DNA of 64,000 nucleotides from Nitrosomonas aestuarii (GCF_003046585.1 NZ_QAAE01000009.1:1-64000); one strand, 5' to 3'. Shown: positions 1-9,398, counted from the first letter of the stretch. Program-made: numbers and translations. The notes: generated by a model from the letters alone, not told the origin.

Positions 1-308
1 ATAAAAAAGTAATTGTGGAATGAGGCACGACTTGCTAAAGTGATTATGACAAAGTCGCTCGGTAATTAGACCGACAGTTTCCCTTGGTAATCACACTTAC
101 GAAAACAAAACAGTAAATAAATTGTACGATAAATTATTGATCATCGTTGGATGACAGAGGTAAATGGTGCAATTTACAGGGATACACGCATAATGATATC
201 TTAATGGTCCAGAGGGTTTTCTGACCGGATCATTCAAACATTCTGTAACGACATGAATATTAGTAACTTCAGTATCTGCCTGCAATCTGGCTGGTATGTT
301 TTTTTATT
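1..308. other. Leader region with no supported gene
   Basis: No convincing coding sequence is seen here. A 62-codon minus-strand frame at 97-285 has no homology I recognise and no good ribosome site. A short hairpin-like match (CGGT/ACCG) lies near 60-74. The region probably carries the promoter of the following gene, but no clear -35/-10 pair could be picked. Confidence 0.4.
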
Positions 309-1640
309 ATGAGCGATATAGATTCACTAAACGAATACTTTTCTCGAAGAATTGAAGCGCGTGCGATTTATCAGAAACACGAAATCGGACATTGCCTTGC
401 CGGATCTGAAAGTCATGGATTTTCCGCGGAGTCGCTATATCTGAATGAGTATTTTTATAAGCGGCTTGAGCAGGTCAGGGCTGACGTTCATAGTAAATCT
501 ACTATTTTATGTGTCCCGATTCCGGAAAATGGCAGCATCCCTAAAATCCTGAATGATGTTTTCAATATTGAGGCAGTATCCCAGATGGTGGGAAGGGCGT
601 TAGGAACCGGCGAAAGTCGGACGCCTGATGTCGATGTGCCGATTGACGATGAAGACCACGCTTTTTTTGAAACAGAGATTCTTGAAGGCGATGAAGTGGA
701 TGAGGAAAACCGACAGGAAATCAGGGCGACGGGCGTTCTGAAATTCTTTGATTTGGTTCCGGACTGGCTTTCCAATAATCTGGATGCTTCGATCGTTCCT
801 TTTGAAGACAGGTGGCTTGCCACACTGGATGTAAACTTAAAAAGTACCGGACATATTATCGTAAGCCCTGTGCCGCTCGGTATGCAGCTGGATCCTTACA
901 CCAACCGACGAATTGTTGTGACTTTATTTATGACGGGCGCTGTCAATACGAATGATAATGTGCCTTATCCACTGGAAGTCGAGCTTGATTATGATCCCAT
1001 TCTCGGTTTCCTGGACGATGACATCGATATACCGGGTACGGGCCAAAAGTCGATAATGGCAATTCATGAAATTTATGATTCGGGTGACACGGTTGACGAA
1101 CAAATCGCAGCCTTGAGAGGTGCTGAGCAGCAACAGGGAAATTTCATGAATGACGTTATTTCGGAGGTTGTCCCCAATCATCAAAACAACAATAAAGCCG
1201 CCGATGCCGACGAAATGGTGGAAGATGATGAATTGATGGAGGTTGAATTATCTTTTGCCGGTCACCGCAAAGATGAAATTGAATTAACGCTGGAGCAGCA
1301 GGTAGTTGTATATGTTGATCCTAAACATGTGGAATATGTCAAGGCACAACTTTCAGACGATTTGGTTTTTCTGACCGCCAATATGTCACTCTCATTTGGT
1401 TTGTATAATCCTGGTGCGCCACCGGATGGGTATGAAAATACCGAGCAGAATGATTATCTGCAATTATATCTCAGTATCAAGGAAGGTAACGGCGCAACGC
1501 TGAAAGATGCGATTGTTTTACATGGCGGGCCACTTCTGAAACTGGCCAGGCTAAAGCTGCCTAAGCATTTGCCCCGGAAAAAACCGGAGCAATTCAATCA
1601 GGATAAGTTTGCGCACGATACGACACTGACTGATAATTGA
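309..1640 (+). CDS. Unknown acidic cytoplasmic protein, 443 aa
   Basis: I do not recognise this protein. It has no signal peptide or membrane segment and is rich in Asp and Glu. An acidic linker at about residues 297-310 separates two parts. Residues 7-20 and 45-58 look like a short internal repeat built on L-N-E-Y-F followed by R-x-E. The C-terminal part (about 310-420) alternates polar and hydrophobic residues in a way that suggests beta structure, then ends in a basic tail (KLPKHLPRKKP). The ATG at 309 has no obvious Shine-Dalgarno, but no better start is visible. It converges on mltA with 39 bases between the stops, so it is probably transcribed alone. The long intact frame supports a real gene; its function is unknown. 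Confidence 0.75.
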   Translation: MSDIDSLNEYFSRRIEARAIYQKHEIGHCLAGSESHGFSAESLYLNEYFYKRLEQVRADVHSKSTILCVPIPENGSIPKILNDVFNIEAVSQMVGRALGTGESRTPDVDVPIDDEDHAFFETEILEGDEVDEENRQEIRATGVLKFFDLVPDWLSNNLDASIVPFEDRWLATLDVNLKSTGHIIVSPVPLGMQLDPYTNRRIVVTLFMTGAVNTNDNVPYPLEVELDYDPILGFLDDDIDIPGTGQKSIMAIHEIYDSGDTVDEQIAALRGAEQQQGNFMNDVISEVVPNHQNNNKAADADEMVEDDELMEVELSFAGHRKDEIELTLEQQVVVYVDPKHVEYVKAQLSDDLVFLTANMSLSFGLYNPGAPPDGYENTEQNDYLQLYLSIKEGNGATLKDAIVLHGGPLLKLARLKLPKHLPRKKPEQFNQDKFAHDTTLTDN

Positions 1641-1679
1641 ATCTGGTACTTCATCAACTTAGGAATGAAGAATCGTCAC

Positions 1680-2876
1680 TTATTGCTGAGCAAGTTGCGG
1701 CGCCGTGTAACCAAGCGGCATCAATACCCACATTTTTCCCTGCTGTTTCATCTTTCCGGCCTGATTAGCCGCCTCGGGGCCATAACCCCAGAAGAAATCG
1801 GCACGTATACCGCCTTTGATCGCGCCACCTGTATCTTGCGCCACCATTAGACGGTTGAGCGGTTTGCTCGAATTGGGCCATGTTGTTGCCAGAAAAACAG
1901 GCGCGCCCTGAGGAATCGAACGTGGATCAATTGCAATGCTCCTGCCTGCTGTCAGCGGCACGCCCAGTGCTCCAATCGGGCCGGTCAGGTCACTGGGTAA
2001 TTCACGAAAAAATACATAGCGCGCATTTTGCTGCAACAGGGCTGGCAGTTTATCCGGATTTTGCTGGCCCCATTGTTTGATGCCCTGCATGGAAGCCTTG
2101 TCCAAAGATAATTCACCCTGTTGTACCAGAACGCGGCCGATTGAATTATAGGGATAACCATTCTGGTCGGCAAAGCCGATTTTGACGATTTCACCCGTAT
2201 CCAGCTGAATTCTTCCAGAACCCTGAATTTGCAGAAAGAATAATTCAACTTCATCGTCTACCCATAACAATTCATAGCCATTCAGCATGGCCGGGTTGTC
2301 CATAATTTCGGCGCGGCTATAGTAAGGAACAACTTTGCGGCCATCCAGACGGCCGCGCAGGCGTAAATCCTTCAGTTCAGGGTAGAGCGCTCCAAAATCG
2401 ATAACCAGCAATTCATCTGGCGCGGCATACAGAGGGAAGCGGTAGCGTTCCGATGGCTGGCGGCTACCGTGCAACAAAGGTTCGTAATATCCGGTAACCA
2501 ATCCTTCTTTGCCGCCATCGCTGCTGATAATCTGGTAAGGTGTGAAATTGTTTTCAAAGAAATTTCTCAGGTTGCCATTATCAGCAGGCTCTACTAATGC
2601 AGCAGCACATATTCCCTGCCATAAAGGCTGTTTCTTCAGTGCATGGCAGCTTTGCTGAAAAGCCTGCCAGGCTGGCCGCAAATCGTCTTCCAGCCAACCC
2701 GTCAAATCAGACCACTGCGCTGGAACATGTATAGATATTCGCTGCGGTTCTTCCTGAACTGAAACCTCGGGTTTGGCAGATTGTTCGATTGCTTCTGGTG
2801 GTGCAGTGGTTTCGCGCGAACATGCGGCGAGCAGTGTCAGTAACAGAATGATCGAAAAACAAGATTGGTATTTCAT
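1680..2876 (-). CDS. mltA: Membrane-bound lytic murein transglycosylase A
   Basis: This outer-membrane lipoprotein would cleave the MurNAc-GlcNAc bond of peptidoglycan, forming 1,6-anhydro-muropeptides during wall turnover. A lipoprotein signal is clear: a short basic start, a hydrophobic run, then the lipobox LAAC with Cys19 as the lipidated residue. The body matches the MltA family, including VTGYYEPLL near residue 125 and QIQGSGRI near 237. The C-terminal 3D domain carries DTGGAIKG followed by RADFFWGYG, which supply the acidic catalytic centre. At 398 residues the length is normal. It appears to be a single-gene unit facing the preceding unknown gene. The family call is firm; the start is supported by the signal peptide rather than by a ribosome site. 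Confidence 0.95.
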   Translation of the reverse strand: MKYQSCFSIILLLTLLAACSRETTAPPEAIEQSAKPEVSVQEEPQRISIHVPAQWSDLTGWLEDDLRPAWQAFQQSCHALKKQPLWQGICAAALVEPADNGNLRNFFENNFTPYQIISSDGGKEGLVTGYYEPLLHGSRQPSERYRFPLYAAPDELLVIDFGALYPELKDLRLRGRLDGRKVVPYYSRAEIMDNPAMLNGYELLWVDDEVELFFLQIQGSGRIQLDTGEIVKIGFADQNGYPYNSIGRVLVQQGELSLDKASMQGIKQWGQQNPDKLPALLQQNARYVFFRELPSDLTGPIGALGVPLTAGRSIAIDPRSIPQGAPVFLATTWPNSSKPLNRLMVAQDTGGAIKGGIRADFFWGYGPEAANQAGKMKQQGKMWVLMPLGYTAPQLAQQ

Positions 2877-2939
2877 TGAATATTGGTTAGAGTTATATTC
2901 TTAAAACGTAAACTATACAACAAGCTGGGGATTTTATAT

Positions 2940-3053
2940 ATGTGGTGGTTATTGGTACTAGAAGCAATAGTGGCGCTGGGTTTGTTTGTTTTTGTCATCT
3001 GGTGGACAATGTTTTCGGGTAAAAAGAAAAATGACAGTAATAAAGAAGATTAA
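2940..3053 (+). CDS. Small single-pass membrane protein, 37 aa
   Basis: A short frame starts at an ATG preceded by GGGG about 9 bases upstream and ends at TAA. It encodes MWWLLVLEAIVALGLF at the N-terminus, one strongly hydrophobic helix through residue 25, then a basic and polar tail (GKKKNDSNKED). The layout, with a Trp-rich helix edge and a positive cytoplasmic tail, is typical of real bacterial small membrane proteins rather than chance. It diverges from mltA (64 bases between starts) and converges with the Nif3-like gene. A weak hairpin (ACTTCTT/AAGAAGT, 3083-3101) follows the stop. No family is recognised, and a role near the envelope is only a guess. Confidence 0.6.
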   Translation: MWWLLVLEAIVALGLFVFVIWWTMFSGKKKNDSNKED

Positions 3054-3114
3054 CAGAAGACCTGCATGGATGCATCAACTATACTTCTTTCATGAAGAAG
3101 TTGAATGCAGATAA

Positions 3115-3861
3115 TTAGACGGGGTTGTCTATGTCGATAAACTGATGCTGAATTCCGAATTCTCGTGCCAGATGCTCACCTAACGCCTGTACGCCGTAGC
3201 GCTCAGTAGCGTGATGACCTGCCGCAATAAAAGCCACGCCAGATTCGCGCGCCGCATGGACTGTCTGCTCTGAAATTTCACCCGTAATAAAAACATCGAC
3301 CCCCTGTGCTATAGCTGCATCAAAATAGCTTTGCGCAGCACCGGTGCACCAGGCAATTTTTTTGATCGTTCGATCAGAATTGCCAACGACGAGTGGTTCG
3401 CGTGCCAGTGACAGTGAAATTTTTGCGCCCAATGCATGCAGTGGCATTGCCTTGATCAATTCCCCACGAATAGCAATATCCTGCTCACCAAACCGGCCTG
3501 TTTCAAAAAATTCCAGCCGTTTTGCCAATTGTGCGTTGTTGCCCAGTTGCGGATGAATATCCAGTGGCAGATGATAAGCAAACAGATTGAGTTCATTTTT
3601 TATAAGCATCGCAATGCGACGACCTTTCATGCCGGTGATGCAGGCATCTTCTCCACGCCAGAAATAACCATGATGCACGAGCACTGTGTCTGCTTTGCAT
3701 GCAATGGCTGTTTCCAGCAGTTCAAGCGAAGCTGTAACGCCGGTCACAATTTTGTGAATGCGGTCCCGACCTTCCACTTGTAGTCCATTTGGGCAATAAT
3801 CCCGGAAACGGGAGATATCCAGCAATTGATTTAGATAATTTTCAAGTTCATTTCGAAACAT
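3115..3861 (-). CDS. Nif3-like dinuclear metal centre protein
   Basis: This is a member of the Nif3/YbgI family (sometimes labelled GTP cyclohydrolase I type 2), which forms toroidal hexamers with a two-metal site in each subunit. Typical blocks are CPNGLQVEG near residue 24, the metal-binding [10 protein letters not shown] near 62, AYHLPLDIH near 95 and the C-terminal HHATERYG. The length of 248 residues is standard. The physiological reaction of this family is not settled; proposals include metal trafficking and nucleotide hydrolysis. It is transcribed alone on the minus strand, divergent from the DegS-like protease gene, with a repeat element between them. Confidence 0.92.
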   Translation of the reverse strand: MFRNELENYLNQLLDISRFRDYCPNGLQVEGRDRIHKIVTGVTASLELLETAIACKADTVLVHHGYFWRGEDACITGMKGRRIAMLIKNELNLFAYHLPLDIHPQLGNNAQLAKRLEFFETGRFGEQDIAIRGELIKAMPLHALGAKISLSLAREPLVVGNSDRTIKKIAWCTGAAQSYFDAAIAQGVDVFITGEISEQTVHAARESGVAFIAAGHHATERYGVQALGEHLAREFGIQHQFIDIDNPV

Positions 3862-3907
3862 GGATTCTTTTCCTGTATGGTTGCACTATACAATACATAT
3901 CGCAATA

Positions 3908-4092
3908 CTAGCACTCCATCAGCTGAGTAATGACGGAACATTTTGTGAATGTCAGGCGGGTTGACTTTTCAGCGAGACTGGCCGCGTTTGGCCGCTTGCC
4001 ACGGGTTACTCTTTCTTGTTGGCGAAACCTGCCTTGCCAGTAACGCTGAAAAGCTACCTGAATGGATTATTTTCAGGTTGATGGAGTGCTGA
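3908..4092. repeat. Dispersed repeat, family 1, copy A
   Basis: The element is bounded by an 11-base inverted repeat, AGCACTCCATC at the left and GATGGAGTGCT at the right. An inner near-palindrome pairs CTTTTCAGCG (about 3965) with CGCTGAAAAG (about 4045). The core GCGAAACCTGCCTTGCC and the right end TTGATGGAGTGCTG recur in altered form near 21200-21272 and 23895-24064, which defines a dispersed family. No coding potential is seen. It could be a MITE-like or REP-like element. It occupies most of the gap between the Nif3-like gene and the protease gene. Confidence 0.65.
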
Positions 4093-4232
4093 TGTTGAAT
4101 TGCATTAATTCGATGCTGGATTTTTAAATAATATATACATATAAAACAGTCGGTTAATCTTTAAAATAAGATGTGGTGTTTTTGCAATTAGACACTGATC
4201 AGTTTTTTCATCTTTGGGAGTTATAAGAATAC

Positions 4233-5372
4233 ATGTACAGGCTTTGGTTGATTTTTGCACAAACGGTAGCTATTTTACTGGCGATATTTTTTATTGTTTC
4301 CACATTACGCCCCGAGTTGTTGCCATGGAAACCACGCGGAGAACTCGTGACCATCAAGGAAACAACACCCAGTTTGATCGAAACCAGGCCCGACAGCTAT
4401 TATGAAGCAGCCAGCCGTGCCATGCCCTCAGTAGTCAATATTTTTACCACAAAGGCTGTAAAGGAATCAACGCACCCGTTACTTAACGATCCTGTTTTTC
4501 AGCGTTTCTTTGGCGAACAATTTGAATCCAGACCGCGGCGCAGGTCAAATTTGGGTTCCGGTGTTATTGTCAGCCCAAATGGATATATTTTAACCAATCA
4601 CCATGTAATTGAAGCGGCTGATGAGGTGGAAATCGCGCTGCCCGATGGACGTAAGGTTGACGCGAATGTCATTGGTTCCGATCCTGAAACCGATTTGGCC
4701 GTTTTGAAGATCGACTTAGAAGACCTTCCAGCTATTACTTTCGGTCAATCCGGACTGGCCAAGGTAGGTGACGTCGTTTTGGCAGTTGGTAATCCGTTTG
4801 GGGTCGGTCAGAGTGTTACGATGGGTATTATTGGTGCTTTGGGCCGTACCAAAGTGGGTATTAATACATTTGAGGATTTCATTCAAACGGATGCGGCAAT
4901 CAACCCGGGAAATTCGGGAGGAGCGCTGACTGATACCGCTGGTAATTTGATTGGCATCAATACGGCCATTTATTCGCGCTCGGGTGGTTCCCTGGGTATC
5001 GGTTTTGCAATTCCCATACATATCGCCAAAGAAATCATGGAGCAGATTATTCAGTCTGGTAGCGTGACACGTGGCTGGTTGGGTGTCAGTATGCAGGATA
5101 TGACCCGGGAGCTTGCTGATTCATTTGGTCTGGACAGAGCAACCGGCGCCTTGATTGCCGGTGTTCTCAAGGACGGGCCGGCGGAACGGGCGGGCATCAA
5201 ACCCGGTGATATTATGGTCGCCATTGAAGGCCAGCCGATTACGAATTCCACAGCACTACTTAACCAGGTTGCTGCACTCTCGCCGGGTGATTTTGTGACA
5301 GTTACGATTATACGTAACAAAAAAGAAAAAGAAGTGCAGATTAAGGTTGGCGTACGTCCCCAGCAGATGTAG
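4233..5372 (+). CDS. DegS/HtrA-type periplasmic serine protease
   Basis: This is a trypsin-fold protease of the HtrA family acting in the periplasm, anchored by an N-terminal membrane helix (about residues 6-24) rather than a cleavable signal. The catalytic triad is visible: His124 in TNHHVIEA, Asp154 in PETDLAVLK and Ser228 in NPGNSGGAL. A single PDZ domain follows (about 265-370, starting RGWLGVSMQDM). The one-PDZ, membrane-anchored layout at 379 residues fits DegS-like enzymes that sense misfolded envelope proteins, but it does not prove an anti-sigma factor substrate. No rseA-like gene lies nearby. The GGGAG at 4216-4220 is a plausible ribosome site for this ATG. A transporter gene follows 47 bases downstream on the same strand. 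Confidence 0.95.
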   Translation: MYRLWLIFAQTVAILLAIFFIVSTLRPELLPWKPRGELVTIKETTPSLIETRPDSYYEAASRAMPSVVNIFTTKAVKESTHPLLNDPVFQRFFGEQFESRPRRRSNLGSGVIVSPNGYILTNHHVIEAADEVEIALPDGRKVDANVIGSDPETDLAVLKIDLEDLPAITFGQSGLAKVGDVVLAVGNPFGVGQSVTMGIIGALGRTKVGINTFEDFIQTDAAINPGNSGGALTDTAGNLIGINTAIYSRSGGSLGIGFAIPIHIAKEIMEQIIQSGSVTRGWLGVSMQDMTRELADSFGLDRATGALIAGVLKDGPAERAGIKPGDIMVAIEGQPITNSTALLNQVAALSPGDFVTVTIIRNKKEKEVQIKVGVRPQQM

Positions 5373-5419
5373 GGATTAACAAAAACAATTAACTGACATC
5401 AACTTATCAATAAATACCT

Positions 5420-7069
5420 ATGAAAATCTCATTTGCTACTGGTTTTGTTTCTGTTGTAAATCAATGGTTCAGCGCTAATATTATATCGCTGGGACGTGAA
5501 ATGCGGCTGTCTTATATGCCGCCGCTTATGGTTTATGTGGCTGCAGGAATTTCCGGATTGACCGGTATCGTCGGGACTTTTTATGTCAAAGAGAAGCTGG
5601 GGCTTTCTGCCGAATTCCTGGCGATGCTCGGGTTCTGGATGATGCTTCCCTGGGCGCTCAAAATGCCTCTCGGACACCTGGTCGATTTGATGTGGCGCTG
5701 GAAAGGTCTGTTAGTTTATTTGGGCGCCAGTTTAATCATGTTGAGTCTGCTCATCATGATTGGCTTACTCGGGCATACTGAGGCCATGGCCGCCATGGCT
5801 TCTATTGAAACCTGGTTCGTTATTTCGGCCTTGCTGGCACCCATTGGATATGTGTTGCAGGATGTCGTCGCGGACGCCATGACAGTGGAAGCTGTGCCGC
5901 GTGTTGATGAAAACGGACAGAAACTGGACCCTGCGAAACGTAAGCTGATGCATGTCACCATGCAGACGCTGGGGCGTGTAGCCATTATCGGCGGGGGTAT
6001 TCTGGTGTCAGTGGCAAATGTTTTTCTGCTGCGTGATGCCGCTGCATTGCCAGAAGCCGAGAAAGAAGCCGTTTATTTATTTGTTTATCAGCTGGCACTC
6101 ATTATTCCAGCGGTTTCCATTTTTGGCGTGATTCTGGCTTCATGGCTGCAACGGCGCGAAATACAGCAATTTATCTCCCAGGGACATAGCAGACAGGAAG
6201 CCATGAATCTGCTGGCCATACATGTAGAACCGCCGCCGGTTAACTGGTGGATTCTGGGTGGCGGACTGGTTTTTACAGTCGCCTCTTTGACCGTAGGTCT
6301 GAGTCGCATGCCAGGCGGAGAGGAGATTATTTTCATGATATCCATGGCCATTGTGTTATTCCTGATGTGGCGGTTAACGGGCGAGCTGGAACCCGAAGCA
6401 CGCAATGTCCTGGTTGGCACCGCATTTCTGGTATTTATATTTCGTGCCATTCCGGGGCCGGGCGCCGGGTCAACCTGGTGGATGATTGATGAACTGGGCT
6501 TTGATCAGCAGTTTCTTGCTGTATTATCGCTGGTCGGTGCAACCCTGACGCTTTTCGGTATGTTTATTTTCCGGCGTTTTATGGCAGAGCGTTCCATCGC
6601 TTATATTATTGGATTTCTGACTATCGCTGGCACATTTCTGTCGCTTCCGATCATCGGTATGTATTTTGGTTTCCACGAATGGACGGCTTCGGTAACCGGT
6701 GGGGTAGTGGATGCGCGCTTTATTGCTCTGATTGATACAGCGCTGGAGTCTCCGCTCGGGCAGATCGCCATGATTCCCATGCTGGCATGGATTGCCAATT
6801 CGGCGCCTGATAAGCTCAAAGCAACCTTTTTCGCAGTGATGGCGTCGTTTACTAATCTGGCACTATCCGCTTCACAGCTGGGTACCAAATACCTGAACCA
6901 GTTTTATGAGGTTACCCGCGAAGTGAAAGATACTGTGACAGGTGAAATTACAATACCCGCTGATTACGGTGAACTGGGTCAGTTGCTGATCACAGTGACT
7001 ATTATTGGTCTGGTCTTGCCGATAGTGGCTATCATTATAGTAAAGCATTCACGTTTTCGTAATGCGTGA
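5420..7069 (+). CDS. Major-facilitator-type transporter (BT1/folate-biopterin-like)
   Basis: This is a 549-residue polytopic inner-membrane protein with about 12 to 14 hydrophobic helices spread along its length. The region GLSAEFLAMLGFWMMLPW followed by KMPLGHLVD resembles the loop of BT1-type (folate-biopterin transporter-like) members of the major facilitator superfamily. The extended N-terminal stretch and an extra hydrophilic segment around residues 155-175 are compatible with that group. The substrate cannot be read from sequence. It follows the protease gene by 47 bases and may be co-transcribed with it. The family call is moderately confident; an unrelated MFS subgroup is the alternative. 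Confidence 0.7.
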   Translation: MKISFATGFVSVVNQWFSANIISLGREMRLSYMPPLMVYVAAGISGLTGIVGTFYVKEKLGLSAEFLAMLGFWMMLPWALKMPLGHLVDLMWRWKGLLVYLGASLIMLSLLIMIGLLGHTEAMAAMASIETWFVISALLAPIGYVLQDVVADAMTVEAVPRVDENGQKLDPAKRKLMHVTMQTLGRVAIIGGGILVSVANVFLLRDAAALPEAEKEAVYLFVYQLALIIPAVSIFGVILASWLQRREIQQFISQGHSRQEAMNLLAIHVEPPPVNWWILGGGLVFTVASLTVGLSRMPGGEEIIFMISMAIVLFLMWRLTGELEPEARNVLVGTAFLVFIFRAIPGPGAGSTWWMIDELGFDQQFLAVLSLVGATLTLFGMFIFRRFMAERSIAYIIGFLTIAGTFLSLPIIGMYFGFHEWTASVTGGVVDARFIALIDTALESPLGQIAMIPMLAWIANSAPDKLKATFFAVMASFTNLALSASQLGTKYLNQFYEVTREVKDTVTGEITIPADYGELGQLLITVTIIGLVLPIVAIIIVKHSRFRNA

Positions 7070-7132
7070 TTGCGATATGCAGTATACAAGTCAGGAGGGT
7101 TGCTCGTTTATTGAGCTAAGTGATATCAGTAT

Positions 7133-7159
7133 TTGACGGTAATTCAATAATGCTAAATA
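7133..7159 (+). promoter_or_regulatory. Candidate sigma-70 promoter for a small RNA
   Basis: TTGACG at 7133-7138 and TAAATA at 7154-7159 are separated by 15 bases. The spacing is shorter than ideal. The pair sits between the end of the transporter gene and a strong terminator, which would give a transcript of about 155 bases. Position and hexamers are seen; activity is inferred. Confidence 0.35.
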
Positions 7160-7165
7160 GCGGGT

Positions 7166-7320
7166 AATTCACCATTTACTCGGTGAAATAAATGGCGGTT
7201 TTATCTGTAGAATTGCAGACATCAAGTAGATTTTTAATACTTCCTTATGAAAAATCTAAACTTGTAATCCTCCCTTGTGATAGTACTTGAAAGCATCTCT
7301 TCCCAGAGATGCTTTTTTTT
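7166..7320 (+). ncRNA. Candidate structured small RNA
   Basis: This non-coding stretch sits between a plausible promoter and a textbook intrinsic terminator. It contains a first hairpin pairing CCATTTA with TAAATGG, a second 8-bp hairpin AGATTTTT/AAAAATCT, an unpaired CCTCCC motif near 7270, and the terminator hairpin. A single-stranded C-rich CCTCCC can pair with Shine-Dalgarno sequences and is a common feature of regulatory RNAs. No open reading frame of note is present. Alternatively this is only the long 3-prime untranslated region of the transporter gene, or an sRNA processed from it. Confidence 0.4.
7291..7320 (+). terminator. Rho-independent terminator
   Basis: A perfect 10-bp stem, AAGCATCTCT paired with AGAGATGCTT, has a TCCC loop and runs into a T tract (7312 onward). 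It is oriented for plus-strand transcripts. It ends either the upstream transporter mRNA or the candidate small RNA, and protects the converging hslU gene. Confidence 0.9.
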
Positions 7321-7337
7321 ATTTTCTGTTACTGTTT

Positions 7338-8672
7338 TTACAGAACGTACCGTGCTAAATCTTCACTCTGGGACAGATCTTTGAGCCGTTCATCTACATA
7401 CGCCGCATCAATCTGGATGGTTTGTCCACTATGTTTGGGTGCATCGAACGAGATATCTTCCAGCAATCTTTCCATTACGGTGTGCAAACGTCTGGCGCCT
7501 ATATTCTCAGTTTTGTTGTTGACAGAGAAAGCGATCTCGGCAAGGCGTTTGATGGCATCTGATGAAAATTGCAAATCTATGCCTTCTGTTTTCAACAACG
7601 CTTCATATTGGCGCGTGAGGCAGGCATCGGTATTGGTGAGAATTTGCTCGAAATCACTGACACTGAGACTGGCAAGCTCTACACGAATAGGAAAACGTCC
7701 CTGCAGTTCTGGAATCAGATCAGAAGGCTTTGTCAGATGAAATGCGCCGCTGGCGACAAAAAGAATATGATCTGTTTTAATCATGCCATATTTAGTGGAT
7801 ACCGTAGTGCCTTCAACCAGCGGTAATAAATCACGTTGCACGCCTTGACGGGATACGTCTCCACCCGATGAACTGCCTGAACGGCTGGTGATTTTATCGA
7901 TTTCGTCCAGAAAAACGATGCCATTTTGTTCTACATTCTGAATCGCTTCCAATTTGAGCTCTTCGTCATTTACCATTTTAGCGGCTTCTTCCTCAATCAG
8001 CAGCTTCCTGGCTTCACGGATAGCCATTTTGCGTGTTCTCTTTTTCTCACCCGTCATGTTCTGGAACATCCCTTGAATCTGTGAGGTCAGGTCTTCCATA
8101 CCGGGTGGTGCAAAAATTTCCATATTTGCGCGTGGTGCGGCAATTTCAATGTCAATTTCTTTGTCATCCAAATCACCTTCCCTTAATTTTTTACGAAATT
8201 TTTGCCGTGTTGAATTATCTTGTTCGGTCGTGCTGGTTTGAGAATCGAAATTACGGGCAGGTGGCAACAATGCATCCAGTATACGATCCTCTGCCCGGTC
8301 TTCGGCATGCGGTTGTTTTTTTCGGGTTTCTCTTTCACGTGATTGTTTTATAGCCATTTCTGCCAGATCGCGAATAATCGAATCTACGTCACGCCCGACA
8401 TAACCCACTTCTGTAAATTTAGTGGCTTCAATTTTAATAAAAGGTGCGTCTGCAAGCCTGGCAAGTCGCCGCGCAATTTCTGTTTTACCGACACCGGTGG
8501 GTCCTATCATGAGAATATTTTTAGGAGTGATTTCCTGGCGCAACGGGTCATCGACTTGCTGTCTGCGCCAACGATTTCTAAGCGCGATGGCCACAGCACG
8601 TTTGGCTGAGTTTTGTCCGATGATATGTTTATCCAGCTCATGGACAATTTCCTGAGGAGTCATTTGAGACAT
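7338..8672 (-). CDS. hslU: ATP-dependent protease ATPase subunit HslU
   Basis: HslU (ClpY) is the AAA+ unfoldase ring of the HslVU protease, feeding cytoplasmic substrates to the HslV chamber in heat shock and protein quality control. Walker A is GPTGVGKT at residues 57-64. [10 protein letters not shown], the pore-loop region, lies near residue 88. The charged I domain (about 110-240) and Walker B with [10 protein letters not shown] are present. The C-terminal EDLARYVL tail is the part that docks into HslV. At 444 residues it is full length. It lies 64 bases after hslV on the same strand and is presumably co-transcribed. It is the last gene of the block. Confidence 0.98.
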   Translation of the reverse strand: MSQMTPQEIVHELDKHIIGQNSAKRAVAIALRNRWRRQQVDDPLRQEITPKNILMIGPTGVGKTEIARRLARLADAPFIKIEATKFTEVGYVGRDVDSIIRDLAEMAIKQSRERETRKKQPHAEDRAEDRILDALLPPARNFDSQTSTTEQDNSTRQKFRKKLREGDLDDKEIDIEIAAPRANMEIFAPPGMEDLTSQIQGMFQNMTGEKKRTRKMAIREARKLLIEEEAAKMVNDEELKLEAIQNVEQNGIVFLDEIDKITSRSGSSSGGDVSRQGVQRDLLPLVEGTTVSTKYGMIKTDHILFVASGAFHLTKPSDLIPELQGRFPIRVELASLSVSDFEQILTNTDACLTRQYEALLKTEGIDLQFSSDAIKRLAEIAFSVNNKTENIGARRLHTVMERLLEDISFDAPKHSGQTIQIDAAYVDERLKDLSQSEDLARYVL

Positions 8673-8736
8673 AATCTTATAGTTTGAGATTGATGGGTTG
8701 TATGAACCAGCGCTGTGATACCTGATACGCTAAAAC

Positions 8737-9258
8737 TTAGTCAATGGTTTCTATGACATGATCCTGGTTGGTATAGATGCACAGATCGCCCGCGATGGTT
8801 AGTGCTTTGCTGACAATTTCTTTGGGAGGCAAGTCGGTATTTTCCAGAAGCGCGCGCGCCGCGGCATGGGCATAGGAGCCACCGCTGCCTATCGCAGCCA
8901 AACCGAATTCGGGTTCAATTACATCGCCCGCGCCGGTAATAATCAATGTAGCATCTTCGTTGGCGACTACAAGCATCGCTTCCAGTCTGCGCAGTATACG
9001 ATCAGTTCGCCAGTCCTTGGCAAGCTCAACCGCCGAGCGCATCAAATGTCCATGATGGGCTTCGAGTTTGCCCTCAAAACGTTCAAATAATGTAAATGCG
9101 TCTGCCGTGCCGCCGGCAAAGCCGGCCAGTATTTTGTCATGATAGAGTCTGCGGACTTTGCGTGCACTGGATTTGGCGACGACTGCGCCTAAAGTAACCT
9201 GGCCGTCTCCACCCAGCGCGACTTGATTTCCACGTCTTGCTGATACGATTGTTGTCAT
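8737..9258 (-). CDS. hslV: ATP-dependent protease subunit HslV
   Basis: HslV (ClpQ) is the proteasome-beta-like peptidase of HslVU and forms two stacked hexamers. After Met removal the N-terminal Thr of TTIVSARRG is the nucleophile. GGDGQVTLG near residue 17, KVRRLY near 34 and [15 protein letters not shown] near 49 are hallmark blocks. At 173 residues it is standard length. The start is fixed by the need for Thr at position 2. It precedes hslU, its obligate partner, as in most proteobacteria. Confidence 0.98.
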   Translation of the reverse strand: MTTIVSARRGNQVALGGDGQVTLGAVVAKSSARKVRRLYHDKILAGFAGGTADAFTLFERFEGKLEAHHGHLMRSAVELAKDWRTDRILRRLEAMLVVANEDATLIITGAGDVIEPEFGLAAIGSGGSYAHAAARALLENTDLPPKEIVSKALTIAGDLCIYTNQDHVIETID

Positions 9259-9294
9259 TGAATTCTGTTTTTTTAATTGTGTTGCAAAAAAATA

Positions 9295-9300
9295 ATTATA
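9295..9300 (-). promoter_or_regulatory. hslV: Possible -10 element upstream of hslV
   Basis: A consensus TATAAT lies on the minus strand about 36 bases before the hslV start codon. No good -35 hexamer is found at the correct distance, and no clear heat-shock sigma-32 promoter was recognised. It is a weak candidate for a promoter serving hslVU. Confidence 0.25.
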
Positions 9301-9398
9301 CCGTATAAAAGGTTATCTATTTTGTTAGAAAATTCTGGTCGATGCAGGTAACTTAAACGCTCTTTGTGAAAAGGGTGTGCAATGTCAGTTTTTATTCT

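Noticed and set aside
97-285. 62-codon minus-strand frame before the first gene
   Set aside because: No ribosome site, odd composition and no recognisable family; likely chance.
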